64,000 nucleotides of DNA from Grimontia sedimenti (GTDB lineage Bacteria; Pseudomonadota; Gammaproteobacteria; Enterobacterales; Vibrionaceae). The position numbers and the translations under genes were made by a program. Below, one piece after another: positions 20,281 to 28,909 of the stretch (within the stretch, counting starts at the first letter, position 1; each line of letters begins with the position of its first letter). The notes beneath the pieces were generated by a model, which searched no databases, was not told the DNA's origin, and saw nothing but the letters and a program-made list of their open reading frames with translations. Where the stretch lies: assembly GCF_011045095.1 (NCBI RefSeq), contig NZ_JAALDL010000003.1:1-64000 (forward strand), given 5' to 3'.

Positions 20281-21591
20281 TTAGTCGAGTGCCCAGAGCG
20301 ACAATTCGGGGATAAATGCCAGGAGCAATACCACCGTTAACATGGATATGACGTAGGGCCCCGATCGCGCGGCAATCTTCAGAACCGAGGTCCCCGTTAA
20401 TCCGGATACAACAAAGAGGTTCAGCCCAAGTGGCGGTGTGATGAAGCCGACACCCAGTGCGGTAACCATCATGATGCAGAACTGCACATCTTCCATGCCG
20501 ATCTCGCGTGCCAGTGGCAGCAGGATTGGCGACAAAATCAGAATGTTTGGCGTGGTTTCCATAAAGCAGCCTGAGATGATCAAAATACCAATCATGATCA
20601 GAATCAGTGCTGTGCGACTATCGGTAAACGATGTCATGGTTTCCACGAAAGCCTGTGGTACATCGAGCGCAGCCAGTGTCTGTGCCAACGGTAGGCTCAG
20701 CGCAATAATGGGCAGAATGACGCCGTTTACTTTTGCGGAGCTTTCCAACATTTTCGGGAAATCGCTGATTTTCAGCGTGCCCTGGAAAAGGCCGATAATA
20801 ATAGTGATAACCACAGCCACTGCGGCCGCTTCTGTCGGAGTAAATACGCCTGAGTAAATACCACCAAGAATGATGACAGGTACCAACAGGGCATAGCGGG
20901 CATCTACCACTACTGAAAACCAGCGCTTGATCGAGAAGCCTTGTCTGGCGTTCTCATAACCGTAGATACGGTTCATTACCACGTTAGTCATCATGATGGC
21001 GAACATGACCATCACGCCCGGTACAGCGGCTGCTAGGAACAGCGTCGACGCGGAAATACCCAACACCAGACCGATAATGATGTAAGCGATCGACGGCGGG
21101 ATCAGGATGCCGGTACAGGCACCTGCTGCGACCAGCGCACAGGCATAAGGCTTTGGATAACCCTGCGCCACCAGACGGTCAATGGTCATTCGGCCTACTG
21201 CAGCTGCACCTGCCGCATCCGAACCTGAGATACAGGCGAAGAAACCACAGCCTAAAACAGTTGCACTACCAAAACCTGCTCTCGCGCCACCGACACTGGC
21301 TTCTGCCACGTCAAGGAGCTTGTTCGAGAGACCGGTTCTCACCAGAACATCACCTGTCAGGATAAAAAGTGGGACGGCAATCAGCGCGAAGGCATCAATA
21401 CCGTCGAACAGAGATTCACCAAACAAGGACAGAGGTAGCACTTCGGTGATAAATAAGAGGGCAATTGAGCCCAAACCCAGTGATACCCATACCGGCACCG
21501 CAAGTGCGATGAGTACCAGCATGGCAATAACAGGGCCATAGAATTCCCAGCCAAGATCGACGGAGACCTGTTGCGAGTAATAATTCAGCAT
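20281..21591 (-). CDS. TRAP transporter large permease (DctM/HpsM-type)
   Basis: 436-residue integral membrane protein with about 12 helices and DctM-family landmarks: IALAVPVWVSLGLGS, ALIAVPLFILTGDVLVRTGL, AAGACTGILIPPS, GVFTPTEAAAVAVV and VGFITPPLGLNLFVVSG. It is the ion-coupled translocator of a tripartite TRAP carrier, nine bases after the small permease gene. In the known DHPS clusters the carrier is a TRAP system (HpsKLM), so it probably imports DHPS or sulfolactate. The individual hps letters are not assigned. Confidence 0.93.
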   Translation of the reverse strand: MLNYYSQQVSVDLGWEFYGPVIAMLVLIALAVPVWVSLGLGSIALLFITEVLPLSLFGESLFDGIDAFALIAVPLFILTGDVLVRTGLSNKLLDVAEASVGGARAGFGSATVLGCGFFACISGSDAAGAAAVGRMTIDRLVAQGYPKPYACALVAAGACTGILIPPSIAYIIIGLVLGISASTLFLAAAVPGVMVMFAIMMTNVVMNRIYGYENARQGFSIKRWFSVVVDARYALLVPVIILGGIYSGVFTPTEAAAVAVVITIIIGLFQGTLKISDFPKMLESSAKVNGVILPIIALSLPLAQTLAALDVPQAFVETMTSFTDSRTALILIMIGILIISGCFMETTPNILILSPILLPLAREIGMEDVQFCIMMVTALGVGFITPPLGLNLFVVSGLTGTSVLKIAARSGPYVISMLTVVLLLAFIPELSLWALD

Positions 21592-21599
21592 GAGACCTC

Positions 21600-22112
21600 C
21601 TAATCAAACAGCTTGTTGCCTTCGAACACAGGCGTATTCTGTGTGAGGCTGCGGATATCCCGGCGCATAGACTGCATCAGTCGGAATATCATCATGGAGA
21701 ATCCCAGCGGAACAGCGGCAAGAAACCATGCCTGACTGATCCCCAGACCATGGGTCACAGACCCAAATTTCAGCGATATTTCAATAGGGTGGATTGACCA
21801 ATAGAGCGCGAATAATGCGACAACCAGTGTGGCGACATCCCCAAGCAGATAAATGGCTGCCTTGCCCCGGTTTGGCAGGTAATGCAGCAAGACATCAATA
21901 CGTATGTGTGCGCGTTCTTTTACGGCCGCAGACGCACCGACCCAAGCCAGATAGATAAAGGCATACCTTGCAACTTCTTCGCCCCAGATGGAGGAGTAGC
22001 TGAAGACAAAGCGTCTTAGTACTTCCATGGCGATGGTAATGACGATGGTGGTGTAGAAGAACAACAGCAACCAGCGCTCACCATTTTCGTCGATTTGTTT
22101 TAAGAAATTCAT
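21600..22112 (-). CDS. TRAP transporter small permease (DctQ-type)
   Basis: 170 residues with four hydrophobic helices typical of DctQ: an N-terminal helix at about 14-32, then YAFIYLAWVGASAAVKERAHIRIDVL, a third helix near 85-105 and a fourth near 127-145. It stabilises or couples the large permease in the inner membrane. It lies between the binding-protein and large-permease genes of the same operon. Confidence 0.92.
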   Translation of the reverse strand: MNFLKQIDENGERWLLLFFYTTIVITIAMEVLRRFVFSYSSIWGEEVARYAFIYLAWVGASAAVKERAHIRIDVLLHYLPNRGKAAIYLLGDVATLVVALFALYWSIHPIEISLKFGSVTHGLGISQAWFLAAVPLGFSMMIFRLMQSMRRDIRSLTQNTPVFEGNKLFD

Positions 22113-22148
22113 TGCGTTCGTCCAACGTCCGTTTCAGAGAGAGTGGGA

Positions 22149-22188
22149 GCCATTTGGGTGCGCTAGGAGAAACGTCCACCCAAATGGC
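22149..22188 (-). promoter_or_regulatory. Hairpin after the TRAP binding-protein gene
   Basis: GCCATTTGGGTG (22149-22160) and CACCCAAATGGC (22177-22188) form a perfect 12-bp stem with a 16-base loop between the binding-protein stop and the small permease start. No T tract follows, so it probably protects the upstream message and raises binding-protein yield over the membrane subunits, as is common for such operons. Confidence 0.6.
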
Positions 22189-22202
22189 GGTTTACTCAGC
22201 TA

Positions 22203-23357
22203 TTAAACGTCGTGAACGAATGGACCTTTGTTTTCGTTCGCCGCTGCAAGCAGTTTATCGAATGCAGCTTTAGACCCAGCAAGTTCGTTTTTGAACGAAT
22301 CCCAAGCGGGTAGCTGATGGCCTGCTTTGTCAGCCCACAGCTTCATCTCGTCAGCGTTCGGTGCATAGAATTGAACCCCAGCACGGCTCAGTTCAGCCAT
22401 GGCATAGGCACGTGCAGCAGGAACTTTCGCCAAGTTTTGCAACGAGGTCACTTCACTGGCGAACTCAATACCTTCCTGAATGTGGCCCGGGAGGCTGTTA
22501 AACCACTCTAAGTTACAAGAGAAGACTTGTGAGTCTGGTACTGAGCGGTTGAAGGTGACCCAGGAAAGCACATCCTTGAAGCCGAAGACATTCAGCGCTT
22601 CTACCGAAGGGTCAAGGGCATCTGCCACGCCTTGTTTGATTGCTGACGGTGTTTCACCCCAGGCAACTGGTGTCGGGTTTGCGCCCAACAGACGGTAGAA
22701 TTGCTGAAGGATTTTCGAACCCGGTACACGGAATTTGATGCCTTCCATTTGATCTGGGGTTTTGATTGGACCTTCAAGACCATTTCGAATAGCGACAACG
22801 CGTGGGTCGATCACCACATACCAAAGCGGTTTGAAGCCTTTCGCCTCTACTTTCGGGTGGATTTCGTTCTTCCATGCGTCAGATGTAACCAAGTTGACGA
22901 ATTTCTGGTTCTCACCACACCAGTAAGGAATGTTGATGAGGTCAACAGCAGGAGCAAAAGGCGCAAAGTTAGAGAGAGAGTGTTGAGCGGCCTGAATGGT
23001 GCCTGCCTGTACTTTTTGCGCTAATGCGCCACCAGCACCCAGTTGACCACCCGGTGCCAGTTTTACGTAAACTTCACCGTTGGTCATGTTCTGGATGTTT
23101 TCTTTGAAATCCAGCTGCATGATAGGGTAGCTGCGGGATGCACCGATGATGTATGCCGTAGCAATGGTCATGGTGTATTTAGCTCGCTTCTGTCGTTCTT
23201 TTTCTTCATTAGCCGCAGCGTGTGCGGTGGTTGAGGTCAACAAGGCCCCCGAGGCACCTGCGACGACAGCTGCCGTAAAACCTGCTTTTTTTGCAATTTC
23301 CAGGAAACGGCGACGCTCTGCACTTTGTGGGGAGTCATCCTTATGGTGAACAGACAT
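22203..23357 (-). CDS. TRAP transporter substrate-binding protein (DctP-type), Tat-exported
   Basis: 384 residues from ATG at 23357, chosen for the AGGAAG site 7 bases upstream. The N terminus has a twin-arginine signal (ERRRFLEIAKKAGF, hydrophobic stretch, then TTAHA). The mature part is DctP-like: GGQLGAGGALAQKVQAGTIQ, EGIKFRVPGSKILQQFYRLLGANPTPVAWGE and VADALDPSVEALNVFGFKDV, where the Arg in KFRVP is the usual carboxylate-binding residue. It captures the substrate, presumably DHPS or sulfolactate, in the periplasm. The frame stays open for 81 codons upstream (see 23358-23600). Confidence 0.9.
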   Translation of the reverse strand: MSVHHKDDSPQSAERRRFLEIAKKAGFTAAVVAGASGALLTSTTAHAAANEEKERQKRAKYTMTIATAYIIGASRSYPIMQLDFKENIQNMTNGEVYVKLAPGGQLGAGGALAQKVQAGTIQAAQHSLSNFAPFAPAVDLINIPYWCGENQKFVNLVTSDAWKNEIHPKVEAKGFKPLWYVVIDPRVVAIRNGLEGPIKTPDQMEGIKFRVPGSKILQQFYRLLGANPTPVAWGETPSAIKQGVADALDPSVEALNVFGFKDVLSWVTFNRSVPDSQVFSCNLEWFNSLPGHIQEGIEFASEVTSLQNLAKVPAARAYAMAELSRAGVQFYAPNADEMKLWADKAGHQLPAWDSFKNELAGSKAAFDKLLAAANENKGPFVHDV

Positions 23358-23600
23358 ATATCTACTTCCTTTCTGCTTTTTATCGTAATTCTGTCGCACG
23401 GCCATCAGCTTCCTTTTCGGCTGACAACATAGCGAGACGAAAGTCAGCGAAGCAAGGAGAAGTAAAAGGAACTCCCCGACATCACCGACGCGAACTATGG
23501 ATGTGGACCCAGAAGCGATCTGAAATTTGGTGGCAATCACATTGAGGAAATAGAGTGAAAAAAGCACCGCGGGTAGTATGTAGCGTTTCCTTAACGTCAT
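23358..23600 (-). other. In-frame upstream segment: possible small two-helix membrane peptide fused to the TRAP binding protein
   Basis: The reading frame of the binding protein continues upstream to ATG 23600, which has its own GAGG site 9 bases before it. The 81 extra codons encode two hydrophobic helices (about 8-24 and 43-58) and a basic tail (CQPKRKLMAVRQNYDKKQKG), then run without a stop into the Tat signal. It could be a separate small membrane protein that lost its stop codon, an alternative long form, or an unused frame. Translation from 23357 would still give the normal exported protein. Confidence 0.4.
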
Positions 23601-23690
23601 GTTGCATTGCCTCGCTGTTATCAGTCGTGTTGGCTTGCAGTCGCCATTTTGTAGTTATAGCACTCACCAATCTTGTAAAATGATTGTTAA

Positions 23691-23706
23691 ATGTAAGCGC
23701 TTACAT
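23691..23706. promoter_or_regulatory. LacI-family operator, perfect palindrome (site 1)
   Basis: ATGTAAGCGCTTACAT is a perfect 16-bp palindrome with the central CG typical of LacI/GalR operators. It lies in the divergent region between the regulator gene and the operon, 91 bases from the first possible operon start at 23600. Its 12-bp core GTAAGCGCTTAC is repeated exactly at 23855-23866. Confidence 0.85.
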
Positions 23707-23770
23707 TGTGAAGATAGAAGAGGGGTTGAACGACTGTCAAGTTTTTGGCGGTAAAATTTTTGTGTAACGC

Positions 23771-23776
23771 TATAAT
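23771..23776 (+). promoter_or_regulatory. Possible -10 element for the LacI-type regulator gene
   Basis: A consensus TATAAT 54 bases upstream of the regulator start codon. No good -35 hexamer lies at 16-18 bases, so the promoter may be weak or activator-dependent. Transcription from here would place operator site 2 inside the early transcribed region. Confidence 0.35.
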
Positions 23777-23829
23777 TAGGTAAGTTGCGGTTTATAAATC
23801 CCAAAAGTGAGTCAACGATATAACTTTCT

Positions 23830-24894
23830 ATGACAAAAGAGACTCAATCAGCGCGTAAGCGCTTACAAAAACGACCGTCAGATGCGCCAACGGCGGAAGA
23901 TGTTGCGATTGCAGCAGGGGTGTCGACGGCGACTGTATCCCGCTATTTGGCAAACCCTACGTCTGTGAGTGAGAAGCGGGGCGCCTTGATTCGGTCGGCG
24001 ATTGAATCACTTGGCTATATTCCCCATGGTGCTGCTCAAGCGCTGGCCTCTCAACGTTCACGAACCATCGGTGTTATCGTCCCCACCTTAGACAACGCGA
24101 TCTTTGCGGAAGGTATTCAGGCTTTTCAACGTAGGTTGCAGGAAAAAGGTTATACCCTGTTTATTGCGAGCTCCGATTATTCGACAGAAGAAGAGCTGGC
24201 TCAGGCAGAGCGTTTGATCACCCGTGGCGTAGAAGGTCTGATGCTGGTGGGTGCTGAACACCAGCCTCAGCTTTTCGATATTCTTCATAAAAAACAGCTC
24301 CCATACCTGTATACATGGTCTTTCAAGCCTGAGTTACCTCATCCTTGTATAGGGTTTGATAACTATCGGGCATCAGCCAGGGCGACGCAGTTTCTTATTG
24401 ATCTGGGGCATAAGGATTTCGCAGCCATTCCGGGTATTACCAAGCTGAATGACAGACCTAAAGATCGTATCGCTGGATGTATAGAGACGCTGAGAAAAGC
24501 GGGAATAGCCCTGACCTCGGACAGGATCATTGAATGTCGTTATGATTTAGCGGAAAGCCGTCAAGCACTGAGAAAGCTGATGGAATTAACACCAAGACCA
24601 ACAGCCATTGTTTGCGGTAACGACATAATTGCCATGGGCGCATTGCTGGAAGCGCAGTCGCTTGGCCTGCGGATTCCGGAAGATATCTCGATTGTTGGTT
24701 TTGATGATGTGGCCATGGCGTCTCATATCCAACCCGCTCTCACGACCATGCAAGTACCTTCGCGGGAAATGGGTGAGAAAGCCGCAGACTATTTGCTGGC
24801 AAAACTCGCGGGTGAGCCCGTGAGTGACACACTGGAACTTGAGGCTAAATTAGTGGTTCGTGAAACCACAGCAGCAATAAAAACAGGCGGGTAA
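23830..24894 (+). CDS. LacI/GalR-family regulator of the sulfonate operon
   Basis: 354 residues. The helix-turn-helix is at about 20-45 (AEDVAIAAGVSTATVSRYLA), followed by the hinge (AAQALASQRS) and a periplasmic-binding-protein-like effector domain (TIGVIVPTLDNAIFAEGI, AIVCGNDIIAMGALLEAQ, ISIVGFDDV). It is of the GntR/IdnR-like branch of LacI proteins, with an extra 17 residues before the DNA-binding domain. Divergent from the DHPS operon and flanked by two matching operators, it most likely represses the operon until a sulfonate or intermediate binds, and controls itself. The ribosome binding site is weak. Confidence 0.9.
   Translation: MTKETQSARKRLQKRPSDAPTAEDVAIAAGVSTATVSRYLANPTSVSEKRGALIRSAIESLGYIPHGAAQALASQRSRTIGVIVPTLDNAIFAEGIQAFQRRLQEKGYTLFIASSDYSTEEELAQAERLITRGVEGLMLVGAEHQPQLFDILHKKQLPYLYTWSFKPELPHPCIGFDNYRASARATQFLIDLGHKDFAAIPGITKLNDRPKDRIAGCIETLRKAGIALTSDRIIECRYDLAESRQALRKLMELTPRPTAIVCGNDIIAMGALLEAQSLGLRIPEDISIVGFDDVAMASHIQPALTTMQVPSREMGEKAADYLLAKLAGEPVSDTLELEAKLVVRETTAAIKTGG
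23855..23866. promoter_or_regulatory. LacI-family operator inside the regulator gene (site 2)
   Basis: GTAAGCGCTTAC, identical to the core of site 1, lies in codons 9-13 of the regulator gene. The two centres are 162 bp apart, close to 15-16 helical turns, which would allow a looped complex that blocks both directions. Placement inside the gene suggests autoregulation by roadblock. Confidence 0.75.
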
Positions 24895-24910
24895 TACCCG
24901 CCTGTTTTTT
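24881..24910 (+). terminator. Rho-independent terminator of the LacI-type gene
   Basis: AAACAGGCGGGT, loop AAT, ACCCGCCTGTTT, then a T run. The hairpin includes the end of the coding region and can act in both directions, also ending the minus-strand lipoprotein message at 24925. Confidence 0.9.
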
Positions 24911-24924
24911 ACTTAGCTCGAAGG

Positions 24925-25479
24925 TTACCAAACCCAACTGGACTGCTCGTTATTGATCCGTGTTTGGATAGGAGTGGTGCCATCATAGAAGAAGACCTCG
25001 GCCAGCATGTAGTATTGGGAATCGGCCAAGGGGTAGGTGAGGGAAGCCAATCCGTTTTCTACATCGGCCGAGGTGATTCGGCTGTTGTAATCTGCACTGT
25101 AAGAACCATCATCATTCTGGGTGAAGCCACCGTAAATGGAGATATATCCTTTGCTGGTGGTGTAGCTGCTGATATCAATATCTACGCTTTGTGAATCGAC
25201 AGAGTCATAACTGAAATCCGCGGGTACGACCATCTCAGACATATTTGTGGCAGAACTCAGCACCGTCGGAGGGATGGTCACATCTGCACCAGAAGTATCT
25301 GTCATCATGCCTAGAGGCGTTGTGTTAGATGTGCCAGAACTTGTTGTATCTGAACCAGTTGTACTGGAGTCCGTCGAAGAAGTACTACCGCTGCCTGATG
25401 GGGCAGTATCACCGCCTCCACCCCCACCACATGCGGTGAGTAAACCTGCCAGAGCTAGTGTGATAAGTGAATATTTCAT
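24925..25479 (-). CDS. Lipoprotein downstream of an LruC-domain protein
   Basis: 184 residues from ATG 25479, which has AGAGGAG upstream and lies 5 bases after the previous stop. The signal MKYSLITLALAGLLTAC ends in a lipobox (LTAC), followed by a Gly tract, a Ser/Thr-rich linker (about 28-52) and a folded domain of about 120 residues that looks beta-rich (VDIDISSYTTSKGYISIYGG). It shares an operon with the LruC protein and probably works with it on the cell envelope. I do not recognise the domain. Confidence 0.75.
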   Translation of the reverse strand: MKYSLITLALAGLLTACGGGGGGDTAPSGSGSTSSTDSSTTGSDTTSSGTSNTTPLGMMTDTSGADVTIPPTVLSSATNMSEMVVPADFSYDSVDSQSVDIDISSYTTSKGYISIYGGFTQNDDGSYSADYNSRITSADVENGLASLTYPLADSQYYMLAEVFFYDGTTPIQTRINNEQSSWVW

Positions 25480-25484
25480 GTCAG

Positions 25485-27599
25485 TTACTCCTCTGGCTCG
25501 TAGATTTTGTTTTCGGCTGCATTTTCTTCCGCATGCCAGGTGGTATTCGATAGACCGCTGCTTTCTGTGTAGCCTGCGAACAATGGGTAAGCCTGAATCA
25601 AGTCGATATGTTCTTGTGGCCATTTCCATTCATCAGTGATGAGCAGAACCCAAGGGAGGTTAGTGCTGGTTTTGTAGTAGCGGTTTTCTGCCGGAACACT
25701 GTCGTCGTCCTGCCATCCATAGAGGAAGGTATCGAACTGCTCTGTTGGTGCTTGGTCAGGCAGGTGGATTTCCAGGCCTCGTCCTGGGTTGTACCAGATA
25801 CCATCACGCACATAACTGCCTGGGGTCGAGAAGATAAATGGGTCGTAAGGCATATCCACTAAACCGTAGGTGTTGACGCCCTCGTTGGTATAGATATCAA
25901 TCTCGAACTCAAATGACAGGGCTTCCTGACAGTACTGGGCGGTGCGGTAGAAATTACATTCACCCGTCGGGATCTTGGTTTTCAAATCCTCATCAATGAT
26001 GAAGATCGCTTCTGTCGAATCAGTCTCCAATCCATTGTTTTCCTGCGCGACGCCATTGTGCTTGAGCGTTGTGGCAGCGCTGTTAATGTCGGCCTGATTG
26101 AGGCCAGGAAGACGAATCGCAAAACCGTTGTGATAGCCCGCGCCATAGGCAGCGAGGTAGCCGGTGATCAAAATGCGTGTTGCCTGGTTGTCTTCATCAA
26201 GTGTTTCTGTGATTCGGAAACGGACCACCACATCATTCATGTCGTAATCGCCTTCTTTTGGCCAGTTATCCTCGTAGGCAATCGTGGCATAGCCTTGCTG
26301 ACTAGGGTAATGCACCAACGTGGTACCGGTTTTCATCACTGTGACTGGGTGGTCTTCCACCTCGCCCGTGGTCGCACCGCCAAAGTAATCCAAGCCGGAC
26401 TGTTCTGCGAAACGGAAGCGGCTGTAGGTGGATCCGATTGCCGCATCAACAGGAACAGATATTGAAAGGGTGTTTGCACCTGCTGACAGTAAACTGTCGC
26501 TGATGATTTTCTCACCACTGTCTTCAAAATCACCGTCAGCATTCCAGTCAATCCATGCTGATAAGTAGCCTTGCGTTGAAGCCTGCACCGATATAATGGC
26601 GCTCTCGCCAGCTTCCAATGCCGTAACGAAACCGACACCGTCTTCGTCAGCGGTACCTGCTTTGTTATCATCAAGTGGTGAGAGAAGACCGTCTCCTTCG
26701 CTATCTGGTGCGACCGAACCAAGGTAATAGGCAGTGTCTACCTGATGACGTGGACCGTTAGAGGCAAGCAAAGTCAGGTAGCTATCTGGCGCATCACCGA
26801 AGTCAATGGTGGAATCTTCATCAATCACAGGAGCGTTCGCACAACGTGCACCGTCGTTTTGGCCAGAAGCTGGGCCGTCCGCAAATTTAACCGCCGTGAT
26901 ATCGCCATCAGCGCCATAGTCAGAGAGGTCAATACGGAAGATGTCCCCGTCACTGTTACGTGAAACGTAGAAATAGCCGTTAACATCGAAATATCCCGCA
27001 CCGAATGTCCCGGTTATACCTGCATTACCAACCAGGGTGGTGCTGCCATCTGTGGTATCAAACAAATAGACGTTGCCGCTTTGGTTGTCGATGCCGTAAA
27101 GACCGCCGTTGCCTGGGTGGAAAGCGAAGTCGGTCAATCTGACCGAAGCAGTTGTTGTGATTCTCTCCATCTCCAAAGTAGCATTCGGGTCACTGTCCAA
27201 TGGGCTCAAATCGATTTTGAACAGCCCTTTGCCTTGGCGGTATAGATAATAGGTATGGTCATACACGTCACCCACGTAGAAGGTGTGATCGGTGGGTAAA
27301 CCAGTCACATCCAATATCTCAGCCTGAAAGTCTTGTCCCAGTCTGACGATTTGTTTGTTGTTGGTGTCGTAGCCGTATATGTATCTGTCTTCGAAGTCGA
27401 AACCGACACCGTTAATGTTGGCGTTCAGACCAGTGTCAGACTGCAGCAAGCTTGTTTCACCAGTGACGAGGTTGACGCCGTAAACTTGCACGGGGCTTGA
27501 TTGGAACAGGTAAGCTTTGCTGGGACACGTATCAAACGGCGTTGCGTAGGCAACGGGCGACATCAACGCTAGCGCGAGAGGTATGGCACGTCGAGACAT
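25485..27599 (-). CDS. Exported protein with GEVED and LruC domains
   Basis: 704 residues with a signal peptide ending PVAYA. Residues about 25-255 look like a beta-propeller-type repeat region (NGVGFDFEDRYIYGYDTNN, GGLYGIDNQSGNVYLFDT). A GEVED domain follows (WIDWNADGDFEDSGEK, TGEVEDHPV, about 275-420), then an LruC domain (EDNWPKEGDYDMNDVVV, about 435-690). LruC domains are named from a Leptospira surface antigen and occur in exported proteins of many marine bacteria; function is unknown. The acidic DWNADGDFED stretch suggests calcium binding. The downstream lipoprotein gene is part of the same transcript. Confidence 0.85.
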   Translation of the reverse strand: MSRRAIPLALALMSPVAYATPFDTCPSKAYLFQSSPVQVYGVNLVTGETSLLQSDTGLNANINGVGFDFEDRYIYGYDTNNKQIVRLGQDFQAEILDVTGLPTDHTFYVGDVYDHTYYLYRQGKGLFKIDLSPLDSDPNATLEMERITTTASVRLTDFAFHPGNGGLYGIDNQSGNVYLFDTTDGSTTLVGNAGITGTFGAGYFDVNGYFYVSRNSDGDIFRIDLSDYGADGDITAVKFADGPASGQNDGARCANAPVIDEDSTIDFGDAPDSYLTLLASNGPRHQVDTAYYLGSVAPDSEGDGLLSPLDDNKAGTADEDGVGFVTALEAGESAIISVQASTQGYLSAWIDWNADGDFEDSGEKIISDSLLSAGANTLSISVPVDAAIGSTYSRFRFAEQSGLDYFGGATTGEVEDHPVTVMKTGTTLVHYPSQQGYATIAYEDNWPKEGDYDMNDVVVRFRITETLDEDNQATRILITGYLAAYGAGYHNGFAIRLPGLNQADINSAATTLKHNGVAQENNGLETDSTEAIFIIDEDLKTKIPTGECNFYRTAQYCQEALSFEFEIDIYTNEGVNTYGLVDMPYDPFIFSTPGSYVRDGIWYNPGRGLEIHLPDQAPTEQFDTFLYGWQDDDSVPAENRYYKTSTNLPWVLLITDEWKWPQEHIDLIQAYPLFAGYTESSGLSNTTWHAEENAAENKIYEPEE

Positions 27600-27741
27600 A
27601 AGTTGCTCCAGGATTTGAAAATGTTAATGACCCTGTTTCAAAGAGCGTGCCATTTTTAATTTACTGATATTTAGTGATTTATTATTGTGAGAATCAGTCT
27701 GGAATAGGCTTTTTTCTCAGATTGACAGTCATAAGAAAAGG

Positions 27742-27784
27742 GACGGAATACTGATTTCTCAATATGAGAAATCAGTATTCCGTC
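27742..27784 (-). terminator. Long perfect hairpin after the LysR gene
   Basis: A 20-bp perfect stem with a 3-base loop (27742-27761 and 27765-27784), followed on the minus strand by CCTTTTCTT. It is 10 bases beyond the LysR stop codon and probably terminates that gene upstream of the LruC operon. Confidence 0.75.
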
Positions 27785-27794
27785 GTATGGTGAG

Positions 27795-28697
27795 TTAGCT
27801 GCTTTCTCCCCAACAACGCATGTTTTCAAAGCGTTGGGCAAAGTAATCAATAAATGCACGCACCTTGGGGGCCAGTTGCCTTGAACTTGGGTAGACAGCC
27901 CAAATTGCAGTGTCTGATTCAAGCGGGTAGTTCTCTAGAATTCTCACGAGTTCACCACGTTCCAATTGCTCGTGTACTGCCCAATTTGAACAAACAGAAA
28001 TGCCAATTCCTTCAATACAGGCGTCCCTAACAGCTTCACCGTTGTCGGTTCTCAACAAACTCTTCACTTTGATGCTTTCAAGCCCGCTGGGTGTTCGAAA
28101 TACCAGTTGTTCCAAAGAAGGGAGTTGAACAAAAGAGTGAGAGCTGAGCTCCTTTAGGGTTTCTGGCCTGCCGTTTTCAGCAATATAAGACGGTGAGGCA
28201 CACAGCATTCGGTTATCCGGTGCAAGCTTACGCGCGATGAGACTGGAATCCTTGAGCTCGGCATTTCGAATGGCGATATCAAAGCCGCCTTCAACCAGAT
28301 CGACAATGGAATCAGACAAGCGTAGGTCGAGTGAAAGATCGGGGTATTCCTCCAAAAAACCTTTTAGCCCGGGAATAAGGTGCATTCGTCCAAAAGAGGC
28401 AGGGGCGGTTATTCGAAGTGTACCCCGAGGTGAGGTTGTTCCCGCGCCGACCGAGGCGCACGCCGCCTCGACACTCGCCAACACATCTTCTGCATGAGGC
28501 AAAAAGGCAATGCCTTCTTCGGTCAGCGAGACTTTTCGTGTGGTGCGATGCACTAATCGCACGCCCATGGACTCTTCGAGCTTGTTAATGTGCGCACTGG
28601 ACACCGCAGGTGAAAGGCCAAGCTCGGCGCCCGCGGCACTGATGTTGTTTGTCGAGGCTAACCGGACAAAGAGTTTGAGGTGTTCGATATTCATCAT
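27795..28697 (-). CDS. LysR-family transcriptional regulator
   Basis: 300 residues; ATG 28697 is chosen over an upstream TTG. The N-terminal winged helix is clear (NIEHLKLFVRLASTNNISAA, LGLSPAVSSAHINKLEESMG), followed by a LysR substrate domain of the CrgA/DsdC-like group (GTLRITAPASFGRMHLIPGL, LDLRLSDSIVDLVEGGFDIAIR). It is divergent from the SDR gene at 28910, which is its most likely target. A palindrome CATATTGAATATG at 28751-28763 in the shared region is a candidate binding site. Confidence 0.92.
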   Translation of the reverse strand: MMNIEHLKLFVRLASTNNISAAGAELGLSPAVSSAHINKLEESMGVRLVHRTTRKVSLTEEGIAFLPHAEDVLASVEAACASVGAGTTSPRGTLRITAPASFGRMHLIPGLKGFLEEYPDLSLDLRLSDSIVDLVEGGFDIAIRNAELKDSSLIARKLAPDNRMLCASPSYIAENGRPETLKELSSHSFVQLPSLEQLVFRTPSGLESIKVKSLLRTDNGEAVRDACIEGIGISVCSNWAVHEQLERGELVRILENYPLESDTAIWAVYPSSRQLAPKVRAFIDYFAQRFENMRCWGESS

Positions 28698-28909
28698 TAT
28701 CAATAAAAATTAAAAAGTGATTCTTTATATTCTGTGATTACTAATAAAAGCATATTGAATATGATTACAGCATAACCAATGTAGTAGCAATCGCTAAAGC
28801 AGAGACAAGATGACATCCCGTGTCATGGTAAAGCTATTAAGCTCAGATGGTTGAAAGCTGTTGCTGCCATAGTGAAGGGTGGAGCGATAAACAAGGAACA
28901 GGGCAAACA

